The notes: generated from the sequence alone by a model not told the origin. A DNA stretch of 64,000 nt from Clostridium beijerinckii (GCF_018223745.1 NZ_CP073653.1:2756001-2820000), one strand, 5' to 3'; counted from the first letter of the stretch, positions 8,997 to 18,718 are shown. Program-made: numbers and translations.

Positions 8997-11942
8997 ATGA
9001 AGCTTACTTTTAGATTAAAACTATTCTTTTATTTTGTAGGAATTATATTGTCTATATCTATTCCAATTGCACTAATAACTTATAATTATATGTATAAATC
9101 CCTTAAAGAGCATCTATTTTCAAGCGCTAAAGCCCAAATGGTGCAGGTTGATAACAACTTTTCTAACATGTTAGGGCAAATAAAGTACAATGCTAAGTTT
9201 CTTGCAACTTATTCAGATGCAAAAAAAGCAGACCAATCTATTTCAGCTCTATTTAATATTCCTGATATTGCGATAAATAAAAAATATTCAAAACAAATAC
9301 CTGGAATAGAGAGTACTATATATAATGTGCTTGAGGCTTATGGAACATCTCATCCAGAAACAACTTATGTGTACATTGGTACTAAATGGGGAGGGTATAT
9401 TCAATGGCCTGATGGATTAAGTACTAATACATTTGATCCAAGGACAAGACCATGGTATTCTTTGGCATTATCAAATCCAGATGAAGTGGTAATTTCAGAT
9501 CCATACGTTTCGGCAGTTGATAATTCCAAAAATGTAATTATAAGTGCGTCAACAACAGTAAAAAATGAAGATGGAAGTATTGTTGGAGTTATGGGTATAG
9601 ATTTAAGTTTGGAAAAGTTATCTGAAATAATAAGAAATATTAGGATTGGAGATACAGGTTATGTTTTTCTTTATTTAAAAGATGGAACTATGTTAGCTCA
9701 CCCAAATATAGATTTAAACTTTAAAAATATCTTACATTTAAATCAGTTAGGTTATACATATTCTCAAACAGATGAAGCTTCAAAATTTTCATTTGATAAC
9801 TATGATAAATTTATAGATTTGGATAATGGAAGTTTTGAAACTTATATAAATGGAGATCCTGTTTTAGTTAATGTTTATACATGTAAGGATACTGGTTGGA
9901 AGATGGCTTCAGTTATACCAAAAAGTGAATTGGAAAGCAAAGCTAGCAAGATGGGATATTTAATAATTATGATAACAGTGGGCGTTTTATTTCTTGCTAT
10001 TTTCGTTACACTCATTGTTACTAAGAAGGTAACAAAACCGATTACAGAATTAGTTCCTTTAATGCAAGCGGCTGGAAATGGGGATTTATCAGTAAAAGCT
10101 AGTATTAATTCAAATGACGAGTTTGGAGAGTTAGGAAGATCTTTCAACCTGATGATTGGTAAGTTACGTTCAAGCTATGAGGAATTATCATCAGTTTATG
10201 AGGAATTGCTGGCGACAGAAGAAGAATTAAGAGTACAATATAACGAATTACAACAAAATGAGGAAGCACTTAGAGTGAGTGAAGAAAAATACAAACTCGC
10301 ACTAGAATGTGCAAATGACTCGATTTGGGAATGGAATTTAGTTACAGATACATTCTTTGCTTCTGATAAATTAATTGATATTACTGGATACAAGTTGGAT
10401 GAGATAAATAATTTGAGAAACTTTGTGTATGAGAATGTTCATTCAGATGATCTTGATAAAGTGAAAAAAGATTTCAAAAATCATATTAATCAGCTTACAG
10501 ATGTTTATAGCTCTGAATTTAGAATAAGAACTAAGAGCAGTTCGTACGTTTGGATTCTCTCTTGTGGTAAAGCGTTAAGAGATTCTGAAGGAAAAGTTAT
10601 AAAAATAACTGGTTCTATTAGAGATATTTCTGAAAGAAAGATTTCAGAGGATAGAATAAAATTCATGGCATTTTATGATTCTTTAACAAAACTTCCTAAT
10701 AGGACATTGTTTATGAATAGGCTAAATGAACAACTACAATTATCTAATTACGCCAATAAACAAGGAATTGTATTTTTTATAGATTTAGATAATTTTAAGA
10801 ATATAAATGATACTATGGGACACGAGTATGGAGATAAATTGCTAATAAGTTTAGCAAAACAGTTTGAAAATTTAATTGAAGAAAAAGATACAATATCTAG
10901 ACTTGGTGGAGATGAATTTATATTACTTCATCCTGATTCAAAAGAAGATGAGATACAAGCTTATGCAAAAAGGCTATTAGGTTTGTTCGATAAAGTATTT
11001 AAAATTGACAACAAGCATATGTATATAACTGCCAGTGTTGGAATAGCTTTATATCCTAAAGATGGAAAGGATAGTAGTACAATTTTAAGAAATGCAGATG
11101 CTGCTATGTACAGGGCAAAGGAATTAGGTAAAAATAGATTTTCTCTTTTTGATCCACAAATGTATATAAGCCTTGAACGAAAGACTAGTATAGAAAGAAT
11201 ATTAAGGACAGCAGTTGATAATAATGAACTAATCATTAACTATCAACCTCAGTATGATTTACAGGCAAATAAAATCTTTGGTTTTGAAGCATTACTTAGA
11301 TTAAATAGTAGGGAACTTGGTTTTATATCTCCTGCAGAGTTTATTCCAATAGCAGAGGAATCTGGATATATCACACAATTAACTTTATGGGTGCTTAAGG
11401 AATCTTGCAGACAAAGTGCTAAGTGGTTTGAAGCAGGCTATAAATTTAATAGCATAAGCGTTAACATCTCATCAGTTGATTTACAAGAGACAAATTTCTT
11501 AGATAATGTTAAAGAAATTATTGAAAGTTCATCTGTTAATCCGAATATGATTGAACTTGAGATTACTGAAACTGTTCTTATGAAATCATTTGATTCTAGT
11601 ATTGGAATATTAAAGAAATTAATGGACATGGGAATTAGAATTGCGCTTGATGACTTTGGCACGGGATATTCATCATTAAGCTATCTTAGAAGAATTCCTA
11701 TAAATACATTAAAGATTGATAAATCATTTATAGACAATATTTCTTTAAATAAGAAAGAAGAAGCGATTATAAAAAATATTATTCAAATGGCACATAGTAT
11801 GGAATTAAAAGTTATTGCTGAAGGAGTTGAGGTTGAAGATCAGCTTTTAATACTTAAAAGAATGAAATGTGATTATATTCAAGGGTATTATTTTAGCAAA
11901 CCTCTTCTTGCTAATCAACTTGAAGAGTTACTGGAAAAATAG
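8997..11942 (+). CDS. Cache-HAMP-PAS-GGDEF-EAL c-di-GMP signalling protein
   Basis: Membrane sensor of 981 residues that makes and/or degrades cyclic di-GMP. Order: transmembrane helix (7-29), extracellular double Cache domain (about 40-300), second helix (about 320-342), HAMP (343-395), coiled coil (395-430), PAS with PAC (430-550), GGDEF (555-720) and EAL (735-975). The GGDEF motif (RLGGDEF near 637) and EAL motif (FGFEALLRLN near 763), plus DDFGTGYSSLSYL, are intact, so both activities are possible. The RxxD inhibitory site is absent: EEKD occupies that position. ATG 8997 follows AAGGAGC. Confidence 0.94.
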   Translation: MKLTFRLKLFFYFVGIILSISIPIALITYNYMYKSLKEHLFSSAKAQMVQVDNNFSNMLGQIKYNAKFLATYSDAKKADQSISALFNIPDIAINKKYSKQIPGIESTIYNVLEAYGTSHPETTYVYIGTKWGGYIQWPDGLSTNTFDPRTRPWYSLALSNPDEVVISDPYVSAVDNSKNVIISASTTVKNEDGSIVGVMGIDLSLEKLSEIIRNIRIGDTGYVFLYLKDGTMLAHPNIDLNFKNILHLNQLGYTYSQTDEASKFSFDNYDKFIDLDNGSFETYINGDPVLVNVYTCKDTGWKMASVIPKSELESKASKMGYLIIMITVGVLFLAIFVTLIVTKKVTKPITELVPLMQAAGNGDLSVKASINSNDEFGELGRSFNLMIGKLRSSYEELSSVYEELLATEEELRVQYNELQQNEEALRVSEEKYKLALECANDSIWEWNLVTDTFFASDKLIDITGYKLDEINNLRNFVYENVHSDDLDKVKKDFKNHINQLTDVYSSEFRIRTKSSSYVWILSCGKALRDSEGKVIKITGSIRDISERKISEDRIKFMAFYDSLTKLPNRTLFMNRLNEQLQLSNYANKQGIVFFIDLDNFKNINDTMGHEYGDKLLISLAKQFENLIEEKDTISRLGGDEFILLHPDSKEDEIQAYAKRLLGLFDKVFKIDNKHMYITASVGIALYPKDGKDSSTILRNADAAMYRAKELGKNRFSLFDPQMYISLERKTSIERILRTAVDNNELIINYQPQYDLQANKIFGFEALLRLNSRELGFISPAEFIPIAEESGYITQLTLWVLKESCRQSAKWFEAGYKFNSISVNISSVDLQETNFLDNVKEIIESSSVNPNMIELEITETVLMKSFDSSIGILKKLMDMGIRIALDDFGTGYSSLSYLRRIPINTLKIDKSFIDNISLNKKEEAIIKNIIQMAHSMELKVIAEGVEVEDQLLILKRMKCDYIQGYYFSKPLLANQLEELLEK

Positions 11943-12098
11943 AAAGTTGAATAAGTATGCTTAGATTTAAGGTGTGAAGATATAAGGTTCGCATATAAGA
12001 ATAAGATTACTATAAATGAATTAGTATTATTCCTTTGTCACATAATATTGATATGTATACAGAAATAAATATTTCAAAAGAGAACAGGGAGGAAACAA

Positions 12099-12548
12099 AT
12101 GAGTCAAAAGTATGTAAAAAAATCCAATGAAGAATTAAAGATGAGTCTGACAGATGAACAATATAGAATTACACAAGAAAATGGTACAGAAGCTCCATTT
12201 TCTAATGAATATGATAATCAGTTTGAAAAGGGGATTTATGTAGATATAACTACGGGTGAGCCATTGTTTGTATCAACCGATAAATTCAACTCTGGGTGTG
12301 GCTGGCCTGCATTTTCCAAGCCAATAGATAGAAAGGCAATAAAAGAAAAAATAGATAAAAGTCATGGCATGGTAAGAACGGAGGTTCGAAGCAGTACTGG
12401 TGATGCACATCTAGGACATGTATTTACTGATGGACCCGAAGATATGGGAGGTTTAAGATACTGTATAAACTCAGCAGCACTTAAGTTTATCCCCAAAGAC
12501 AAGATGAAGGAAGAAGGTTATGAAGAATATTTAGATAAGATACTATAA
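12099..12548 (+). CDS. msrB: Peptide-methionine (R)-S-oxide reductase MsrB
   Basis: Repairs methionine-R-sulfoxide in oxidised proteins in the cytoplasm. The 149-residue protein is a single MsrB domain with the catalytic cysteine in [10 protein letters not shown] near the C-terminus and a likely resolving cysteine in SGCGWPAF. The two CxxC pairs of zinc-binding MsrB are absent, so this is the zinc-free type. ATG 12099 follows GGGAGGAAAC. Standalone gene, not fused to msrA. Confidence 0.95.
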   Translation: MSQKYVKKSNEELKMSLTDEQYRITQENGTEAPFSNEYDNQFEKGIYVDITTGEPLFVSTDKFNSGCGWPAFSKPIDRKAIKEKIDKSHGMVRTEVRSSTGDAHLGHVFTDGPEDMGGLRYCINSAALKFIPKDKMKEEGYEEYLDKIL

Positions 12549-12610
12549 TAGTAGTATTATCATCATGATATTAATTATAAGTACCTTTAAGAGAATAAAT
12601 AAAGCTAATA

Positions 12611-12643
12611 TTTTTTAACGGCGGTAATATATCGCCGTTAAAA
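12611..12643. terminator. Bidirectional terminator between msrB and the DUF523 gene
   Basis: AACGGCG pairs with CGCCGTT, flanked by T6 on the left and A4/T3 on the right, so it can serve both convergent genes. Confidence 0.85.
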
Positions 12644-12660
12644 TTTAATCAAAAATTGAA

Positions 12661-13626
12661 TTATATTTCTATCTTTTCTGAATCTTCTAATATAATCAAA
12701 TCTTCTGGGTAAGGATTAAAATAAGTTTGTTCCAAAAGGTAATCAATATTAAATCTAACTACATACGATTTAACTAAAAGCATAGGAGACATTATTGTAA
12801 GTTTTTTCATCTTGTATTTTTCTAAGGAATCCAGTAATAATTGAGTTTCTTCATTAGTTATGTATTTTGAAAAATATCCCATGGCATGCATTAGAACATT
12901 TATATTATTTGTATACTTAGGAAGTTTTTCAAATGCCAAATTCAAATTCTTCTCATATTCAGCCATAATACTTTTTATATCATTATTTTCACCATTTGCT
13001 GTAATTCTACCTAAGATTTTAGTATACTTTTGACTATTTGCCATGAGTAGTAATTTATTTCTGCGTTGAAAAAGTATTAATTCATTAAGTGAATTAGATT
13101 TCTTGACTTTTCTAAAATCTGCATTAATAAAAATTCTTGTAAGAAAATTATCTCGAATTCTATAATTATGTAATCTGCCTTCATCTTCTATTGCTGCATA
13201 AGGAAATTTCTCTTTAATCTTATTTCCAAATATTCCGGCACCTCTTGTACTTCCTGTAACCTTAGCTGTGCCATTATAAATTTTTACATTTTTATGTCCA
13301 CAGGAGGGTGAAGCGCTTTTTAAGAGAAAACCGTCTATATTATTTAAATCTTTCAAATATGATTCTGAAAACTCAACCATTTCTTTTGTGAATTCTTTTC
13401 CTTCTTTTGGCTCATATAATTTTAATTCATTATTTTCAGAGACAACTCTAATTGTTGGTCGTGGAACTTTAAGTCCTATGGAAGTTTCTGGACAAACATT
13501 TATAATATTAACAAAAGGTTTCAATTTTTCAACAAATGCATCAGTTATCATTTGTCCATTGTAACGACAGGCTTCGAAACCTAAACATTTACTAAAAAAG
13601 ACATTTGGTTTAAATAAATCACCCAT
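12661..13626 (-). CDS. DUF523-DUF1722 fusion protein (YbgA-like)
   Basis: A 321-residue protein with an N-terminal DUF523 domain (about 1-150) and C-terminal DUF1722/YbgA domain (about 190-310). Conserved DUF523 signatures are visible: SKCLG and CRYNG near the N-terminus, VCPE, RPTIRV and SASPSCG. Cysteines in these motifs ligate a [4Fe-4S] cluster in TudS, a thiouracil desulfidase of the DUF523 family. Desulfuration is therefore possible but unproven here. Monocistronic; the ribosome site AAGGAG-type lies at 13629-13640 on the minus strand. Confidence 0.85.
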   Translation of the reverse strand: MGDLFKPNVFFSKCLGFEACRYNGQMITDAFVEKLKPFVNIINVCPETSIGLKVPRPTIRVVSENNELKLYEPKEGKEFTKEMVEFSESYLKDLNNIDGFLLKSASPSCGHKNVKIYNGTAKVTGSTRGAGIFGNKIKEKFPYAAIEDEGRLHNYRIRDNFLTRIFINADFRKVKKSNSLNELILFQRRNKLLLMANSQKYTKILGRITANGENNDIKSIMAEYEKNLNLAFEKLPKYTNNINVLMHAMGYFSKYITNEETQLLLDSLEKYKMKKLTIMSPMLLVKSYVVRFNIDYLLEQTYFNPYPEDLIILEDSEKIEI

Positions 13627-13849
13627 GAAAACACTCCTTTTTTCATTTTACTTATAATATTATCATTTTATAAGTAAGTAATTCATTAAAAATGTCAATA
13701 ATAGAGAAATCATCGATTTATCATTATTGACAGTATTAGATTTTAAGGGTAGGATAAAAATGAAATATTTCTGGAAACGACTTTAAATATTTCCAGAAGG
13801 AATAACTTTTAAATATATAATTAATATTTACATAGAAAGGATTTTTTAT

Positions 13850-14956
13850 ATGACTAAAATAGATATTATTTCAGGGTTTCTTGGGGCAGGAAAGACTACT
13901 TTGATTAAAAAATTAATAGAAGAAGCATTTCAGGGTGAAAAGCTCATGATAATTGAAAATGAATTTGGCGAGATAGGAATTGATGGAGGATTTTTAAATA
14001 ATTCAGGAATTGAAATAACAGAAATGAATTCGGGATGTATTTGTTGTTCTTTAGTTGGAGATTTTGGAGTTGCACTTAAAGAAGCATTAGATAAATATTC
14101 GCCAGAACGTATAATAATAGAACCATCGGGAGTTGGTAAATTATCAGATGTAATTAAGGCAATAGAAAATATAAAAAGCGAAGTAGATATTAAACTTAAT
14201 AGTTTTACGGCAGTTGTTGATGCTGTAAAATGCAAAATGTATATGGATAACTTTGGAGAATTCTTTAATAATCAAATTGAAAATGCAAATACTATTGTCT
14301 TAAGCCGAACTCAAAAGATTTCAGAAGAAAAATTAGAAGTATGTGTATCCCAAATAAGAGAACACAACAGTTTTGCAACAATAATAACAACAAACTGGGA
14401 TGAGATTAATGGAAAGCAAATTCTATCTGCAATGGAAAGGGAAGAGTCCCTTGAAAAAGAGCTTTTAGTAGAAGTAAAGAATAATAAGTCTGAAAATCAT
14501 CAACACAGCGAAGAGTGCTGTTGCAATAATCATAAGAACCATACTAAGGAAGAATGTGAATGTGATAATCATGAACATCATATAGATTGTAATTGTAATG
14601 ATCATAACCATGCTCATCATACTCATGATCATGAGTGTGGATGTGGACACGATCATCATTCACATGATCATCATCATGCAGATGAAGTATTTACGAGCTG
14701 GGGAATGGAAACACCAAAAAAGTTTTCAAAAGTAGAAATAAATAATATATTAAAAACTTTATCGGAATCTTCTGATTATGGAATTATATTGCGTGCTAAA
14801 GGTATAATCCCTTGCTCAGATGGAGGATGGATAAACTTTGATTTAGTTCCAGGCGAGTATGAAGTACGTGAAGGAATAGCAGATTATACAGGAAGGTTAT
14901 GCGTTATAGGTACAAATTTAAATAAGAATGAAATAGAAGAATTATTTGATGTATAG
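13850..14956 (+). CDS. CobW/COG0523-family GTPase with histidine-rich metal-binding loop
   Basis: G3E-family P-loop GTPase of 368 residues, the type that delivers metal (often zinc) to target proteins. Walker A is GFLGAGKTT (residues 9-17) and the family metal motif CxCC is present as SGCICCSL near 61-68. Between the GTPase domain and the CobW C-terminal domain (about 285-365) lies a loop of about 60 residues (215-275) dominated by His, Cys and acidic residues, suggesting binding of several metal ions. ATG 13850 follows AAAGGA. A second CobW-type gene lies 0.9 kb downstream on the same strand. Confidence 0.92.
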   Translation: MTKIDIISGFLGAGKTTLIKKLIEEAFQGEKLMIIENEFGEIGIDGGFLNNSGIEITEMNSGCICCSLVGDFGVALKEALDKYSPERIIIEPSGVGKLSDVIKAIENIKSEVDIKLNSFTAVVDAVKCKMYMDNFGEFFNNQIENANTIVLSRTQKISEEKLEVCVSQIREHNSFATIITTNWDEINGKQILSAMEREESLEKELLVEVKNNKSENHQHSEECCCNNHKNHTKEECECDNHEHHIDCNCNDHNHAHHTHDHECGCGHDHHSHDHHHADEVFTSWGMETPKKFSKVEINNILKTLSESSDYGIILRAKGIIPCSDGGWINFDLVPGEYEVREGIADYTGRLCVIGTNLNKNEIEELFDV

Positions 14957-15024
14957 ATACAAGCTAAATATTTCGATTTATATAAAAATTGTTATTAAGG
15001 AAGAGGAGTGAACATTACTGATAA

Positions 15025-15366
15025 TATAGATAACCAAACTTAGACCTGAACTTATGCATATAACTCCCCGAAATGAATAACATACTTTTGTTCCAGTTTC
15101 CAGGTAATTCTGATGGGTGATTCTAAGGCTATAAAGTTGCACCCAAAGTGCTAGCCTCAAAGAACAAGCGCTCACAGAGAAAGTTCGAAGAACGAAATAT
15201 AAAATTTCGATTCTCACTTTTTGAACTAGCACATTTGGAACAACTTATAGCCAAAGAATCACATCCATCAAAATTACCAATGAAACATTCCACAAAAGTA
15301 TATTACCCATTTCTAGTTGGGATATATTTCATAATCTAAGTATAGTTTATGAGTGTGTTATCTATA
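15025..15366. repeat. Long-hairpin element, copy A (~342 bp)
   Basis: An intergenic sequence almost identical to 41866-42206. Its ends are inverted repeats (TATAGATAAC at 15025-15034, GTTATCTATA at 15357-15366) and the whole length folds on itself: 15070-15091 with 15292-15313 (about 19 of 22 paired), GATTCT/AGAATC (15119/15255), GGCTATAAAGTTG with CAACTTATAGCC (15127/15241), GTGCTAG/CTAGCAC (15148/15226), tip CGAAAT/ATTTCG (15193/15204). It could be a MITE-like element without transposase or a large structured RNA. Reading frames inside it lack ribosome sites. Confidence 0.8.
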
Positions 15367-15405
15367 ATAAAACTTCTCTCTTTAATGAATTCAAATAATT
15401 AAAAT

Positions 15406-15576
15406 TCATTTGAGTTTATTTAGTGATATTATCACATTTTTTTGACCTATATCTGAAGAAGGACTTTCATCTATTTCGATTTCAGGGATATTTAGAGAAT
15501 TTTTCTCACCTAAGGCCTTGATTATCCATAAGATTCTTTTTTGATAGTCCTGTAGTAATTTCCTATTCATGGACAT
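15406..15576 (-). CDS. Small hypothetical protein (56 aa)
   Basis: Short reading frame beginning MSMNRKLLQDYQKR, with AAGAGG just before the ATG at 15576, although the spacing is short. A second ATG is two codons in. The product is charged, with no membrane segment or recognised motif. It lies in the 456-bp gap between element A and the CobW-DUF1980 gene, on the opposite strand. It may be a real small protein or chance. The rest of this gap shows nothing recognised. Confidence 0.35.
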   Translation of the reverse strand: MSMNRKLLQDYQKRILWIIKALGEKNSLNIPEIEIDESPSSDIGQKNVIISLNKLK

Positions 15577-15822
15577 TACCTCTTTTCATAGAATTTAATA
15601 TGTAGTAGGTTACACTAATATAAATAAAATATACATTAAATGAAATTTTAAGATAAAGTATTTATAATTATGAGGAAGGAAATTTAGAATTAGCAATAGA
15701 AATTCATAAGAAAAAACAATTTAAGTTCTGAAATATTAAAAAACTTAAATTATGAATGTAAATTTATAGATAGAATTATGTTACATTTAATTAGAAAAAT
15801 AAGTGAAAGAAGGAATTGATTT

Positions 15823-16761
15823 ATGACTGATGTACCAGTTTTTCTTATTACTGGTTTTTTAGAGAGTGGTAAGACTACTTTTATAAAAGAAATATTTAAT
15901 GATCCAGAGTTTTATGATGGGGAAAAAATTCTTTTAATTGTTTGCGAGAATGGTGTAGAAGAATATGAAGTTGAATTTTTGAAAAAACACAATGCAAATA
16001 TTGTTAGCATCAGCAATATAGAAGAATTTACAGAGTTAGCTTTAAAGGAATTCAATCAGAAATACAAACCAACCAAGGTTGTTTTAGAATACAATGGGAT
16101 GTGGCAATTTGACATTTTTGATAATATGAAGTTTCCTGATAGATGGGAGATTGCTCAAATTATAACAACTATTGATGCATCAACATTTGAAAGTTATATG
16201 AGTAATATGAAGTCTTTATTAATAGAGCAATTTAAAAATTCAGATTTGATTATATTTAACCGTTGCAACGATAAAACAAATAAATTGAAATTTAGAAATA
16301 GTGTAAAAGCTATTAATTCAAGAGCTAATATGATGTTTGAATTAGAAAATGGCGAGATTGATGATAGTCCCTTAGAATTACCATTTGATATACATAAGAA
16401 AGTAATAGAATTTAAAGACTACGATTATGGGGTTTGGTACTTAGATGCAACAGAATATCCAGAAAAGTATGATGGTAAAAATATAAAGGTAAAAGGTCTT
16501 GCTTATAGCAACCCTAAGTATCCTAAAGGTGTTTTTGCATTTGGCAGAAATGCAATGACTTGCTGTGAAGATGATATATCATTTTTAGGTATCCTGTGTC
16601 AAACGAGTAAGGCATTTAATTTTAAAGATAAGGAATGGATCGAGTTAGAAGGTATAATTCATAAAAAATATATACAGCAAGAACAAAGGGAGATTCCATA
16701 TATAGTGGTTCAAGATTATAAAAAAATAGATAAGCTTGAGGAAGAATTAGTTTATTTTTAA
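15823..16761 (+). CDS. CobW-type GTPase fused to DUF1980 domain
   Basis: A 312-residue fusion. Residues 1-190 resemble COG0523 GTPases: Walker A GFLESGKTT (11-19) and a degenerate guanine motif NRCND, but no CxCC metal motif. Residues 200-312 match the DUF1980 (YcgQ/TIGR03943) domain: DGKNIKVKG, FGRNAMTCCEDD and LGILC are visible. DUF1980 proteins normally form a separate membrane-associated gene beside a permease and a CobW protein, so one polypeptide may replace that two-gene arrangement. Cysteines CC in the C-terminal half may bind metal. ATG follows AGAAGGAA. Confidence 0.82.
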   Translation: MTDVPVFLITGFLESGKTTFIKEIFNDPEFYDGEKILLIVCENGVEEYEVEFLKKHNANIVSISNIEEFTELALKEFNQKYKPTKVVLEYNGMWQFDIFDNMKFPDRWEIAQIITTIDASTFESYMSNMKSLLIEQFKNSDLIIFNRCNDKTNKLKFRNSVKAINSRANMMFELENGEIDDSPLELPFDIHKKVIEFKDYDYGVWYLDATEYPEKYDGKNIKVKGLAYSNPKYPKGVFAFGRNAMTCCEDDISFLGILCQTSKAFNFKDKEWIELEGIIHKKYIQQEQREIPYIVVQDYKKIDKLEEELVYF

Positions 16762-16792
16762 TAGATTAGCCATGTATATAAACTTAATATAT

Positions 16793-16836
16793 AAAAGCAG
16801 GTACATTGGAGATTTTCTTAATATACCTGCTTTTTC
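16793..16836. terminator. Bidirectional terminator between convergent genes
   Basis: AAAAGCAGGTA pairs with TACCTGCTTTTT, with A and T runs outside both arms. Confidence 0.85.
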
Positions 16837-16869
16837 TGTTTGTTAAATTTATAAATTTGTTGAAAGTTT

Positions 16870-17709
16870 TTAATTAATACTGGTGTCTTTTTCGATAAAC
16901 TTTGCAACTCCATCATCATCGAAGCTTGAGATGACACTTGTTGCAACCGCCTTTGCTTCAGAAACTCCGTTTTCAGGAACATACGAACGATCTGCAGATT
17001 GTAACATTTCAATGTCATTAAAATTATCCCCAAAAGCGATTACTTCATTTGCGCCAATCAGTTCCTTTAATTCTTTTATAGCAATGGCCTTAGATGCTTT
17101 AGAACTAAATATATCTAAAAAGTAATTATCTTTATATACATTTTTGTTAGGAACACATTTTAATATAGAGTTATCTAAAATGCAATTTTCAACATTTTTT
17201 ATACGATCAAAAGAACCATACAAAACAAAATATAAAATTGTATACCCATCCTTTGGAACTTGTTCAAAATCATCGTATTGATGACAACGACCTTTGTATA
17301 ATAAATGCCTTTCTGCAAAATACTCAAGATCAGATGGGTCATCAAGATTGTTGTATATGAAGTGGATATCTCCATCTTTCAATGCATACATAAATCCATA
17401 GCTTTTATACTCATCAAATATTTTTATTAGATGATTTAACTGAGATATTGGAAATTCATTAATTTTTAGATATTGCTCTTTATTTAAATCATAAAATCCT
17501 ATACCGTTATTTAATATGATAGGAATGTTAATTGGAATTTCACTTATCAATCTTTTTGCAGCCTGAAGGTTTCGTGCAGTTGCAATACTAAACAATGTAC
17601 CTTTTTCTATTTGTTTCTTTAAGATTTTTAGTGATGTTTCTGAAACTTCTCCATTAGAATTTAATAAGGTACCATCTAAATCTGTTACATATAATATTCT
17701 TTTATTCAT
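16870..17709 (-). CDS. Cof-type HAD-IIB family phosphatase
   Basis: Cytoplasmic sugar-phosphate or nucleotide phosphatase of the haloacid dehalogenase superfamily, 279 residues. Motif I is VTDLDGTLLNSNGE (residues 8-21), motif II includes SIATAR, and motif IV is AFGDNFNDIEML near 220. The cap domain is of the IIB type. Substrate cannot be predicted. Ribosome site AGGGGTG lies before the ATG at 17709. Monocistronic, divergent from the DeoR gene. Confidence 0.9.
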   Translation of the reverse strand: MNKRILYVTDLDGTLLNSNGEVSETSLKILKKQIEKGTLFSIATARNLQAAKRLISEIPINIPIILNNGIGFYDLNKEQYLKINEFPISQLNHLIKIFDEYKSYGFMYALKDGDIHFIYNNLDDPSDLEYFAERHLLYKGRCHQYDDFEQVPKDGYTILYFVLYGSFDRIKNVENCILDNSILKCVPNKNVYKDNYFLDIFSSKASKAIAIKELKELIGANEVIAFGDNFNDIEMLQSADRSYVPENGVSEAKAVATSVISSFDDDGVAKFIEKDTSIN

Positions 17710-17852
17710 TTATTGCACCCCTTTATATAAGATAGAAGATTTCTGTAAAATAAGTATTAAGAGAATTTATATTACAGTAATTTATATATTGTGAGTTTAG
17801 CATAAGAAAGCTGTCAATTCAAGGAAAATAAGGATATATAAATCCATTAAAG

Positions 17853-17875
17853 TTCATGAGTGCTGACATTCATGA
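17853..17875. promoter_or_regulatory. Direct repeats upstream of the deoR-type promoter
   Basis: TTCATGA occurs at 17853-17859 and 17869-17875, 16 bp apart, just upstream of the -35 box. A candidate operator for the DeoR-type protein. Confidence 0.35.
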
Positions 17876-17880
17876 AAAAA

Positions 17881-17908
17881 TTGACAAATGGCTATTTTAA
17901 AATATAAT
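17881..17908 (+). promoter_or_regulatory. Sigma-A promoter of the deoR-type gene
   Basis: TTGACA (17881-17886), 16-bp spacer, TATAAT (17903-17908): both hexamers match the consensus perfectly. Confidence 0.8.
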
Positions 17909-17956
17909 TTATTATAGTATGTAATTAAAAAATAGTTAGAAGCGAAAGGACATTTT

Positions 17957-18706
17957 ATGTATCAAGAAGAAAGATTATATGAAATATTAAATATACTTAG
18001 AGAAAAAACTGTGTTATCTAATAAAGAAATAATGGAAACATTTAATATATCAAGGGATACTGCTAGAAGAGACATTGTTAGATTAGTAGAAGAAGGAGTT
18101 GCTATTCGAACTCATGGAGGAATTGCAGTGCCATCTATAAGAACTGAAATTAAGGATTATAAGAGCCGTCTATCTATAAATTCAGAAGAAAAAATAAAAT
18201 TGGGTAAATATGCAGCTAAATATGTTTCAACAAATCAAGTATGTTTCTTTGATGTGTCTACCACTATTGAAGCGTTATGTCAGTGTGTTGAGGATGATAT
18301 CTCTATATATACGCATTCTTTAGACAATATGGAAATACTTGCTGAAAAAAATTGTGACGTTCATTTATTGGGTGGAAAATTGCAACGCAAAAATCGTTTT
18401 TTATATGGCAGTGGCACAATAAATCAAATCGAAGATATACATTTTGATATAGCATTTTTGGGGGCTGCAGCAATTAGTGAAGATGGAATTTATGTAGTTG
18501 ATTTTGAGGATTCATATATAAAGAGAAAGGTAGCAGAAAGAAGTACTTTTGTATGTGTTATAGCTGATAGTGAAAAGTTCTTCAATTCCAGCACGTTTAA
18601 AGCCATTTCCTTTGATAGAATAGATTTATTAATAACTACAAAAGAGCCGCCTGAGAATATAGAAAAAAGAATGAAAGACTCAGGAACTGTTATTGAAATA
18701 GTGTGA
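17957..18706 (+). CDS. DeoR/GlpR-family transcriptional regulator
   Basis: Sugar-phosphate responsive repressor, 249 residues: N-terminal winged helix (NKEIMETFNISRDTARRDI, residues 22-40) followed by a DeoR sensor domain with the GGKLQRKNRFLYG and DIAFLGAAAISEDG segments. ATG 17957 follows GCGAAAGGAC. It stands alone, with no sugar operon beside it. Its own promoter carries paired TTCATGA repeats. Target unknown. Confidence 0.9.
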   Translation: MYQEERLYEILNILREKTVLSNKEIMETFNISRDTARRDIVRLVEEGVAIRTHGGIAVPSIRTEIKDYKSRLSINSEEKIKLGKYAAKYVSTNQVCFFDVSTTIEALCQCVEDDISIYTHSLDNMEILAEKNCDVHLLGGKLQRKNRFLYGSGTINQIEDIHFDIAFLGAAAISEDGIYVVDFEDSYIKRKVAERSTFVCVIADSEKFFNSSTFKAISFDRIDLLITTKEPPENIEKRMKDSGTVIEIV

Positions 18707-18718
18707 TTTTATAAAAAA

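Noticed and set aside
14465..14659. Met/Ile-rich minus-strand frame
   Set aside because: Shadow of the His-rich loop of the CobW gene: reverse complements of CAT and GAT codons.
14978..15339. Reading frames on both strands inside the long-hairpin element, also present in copy B
   Set aside because: They have no ribosome sites, end at different places in the two copies, and arise because the element is a near-palindrome.
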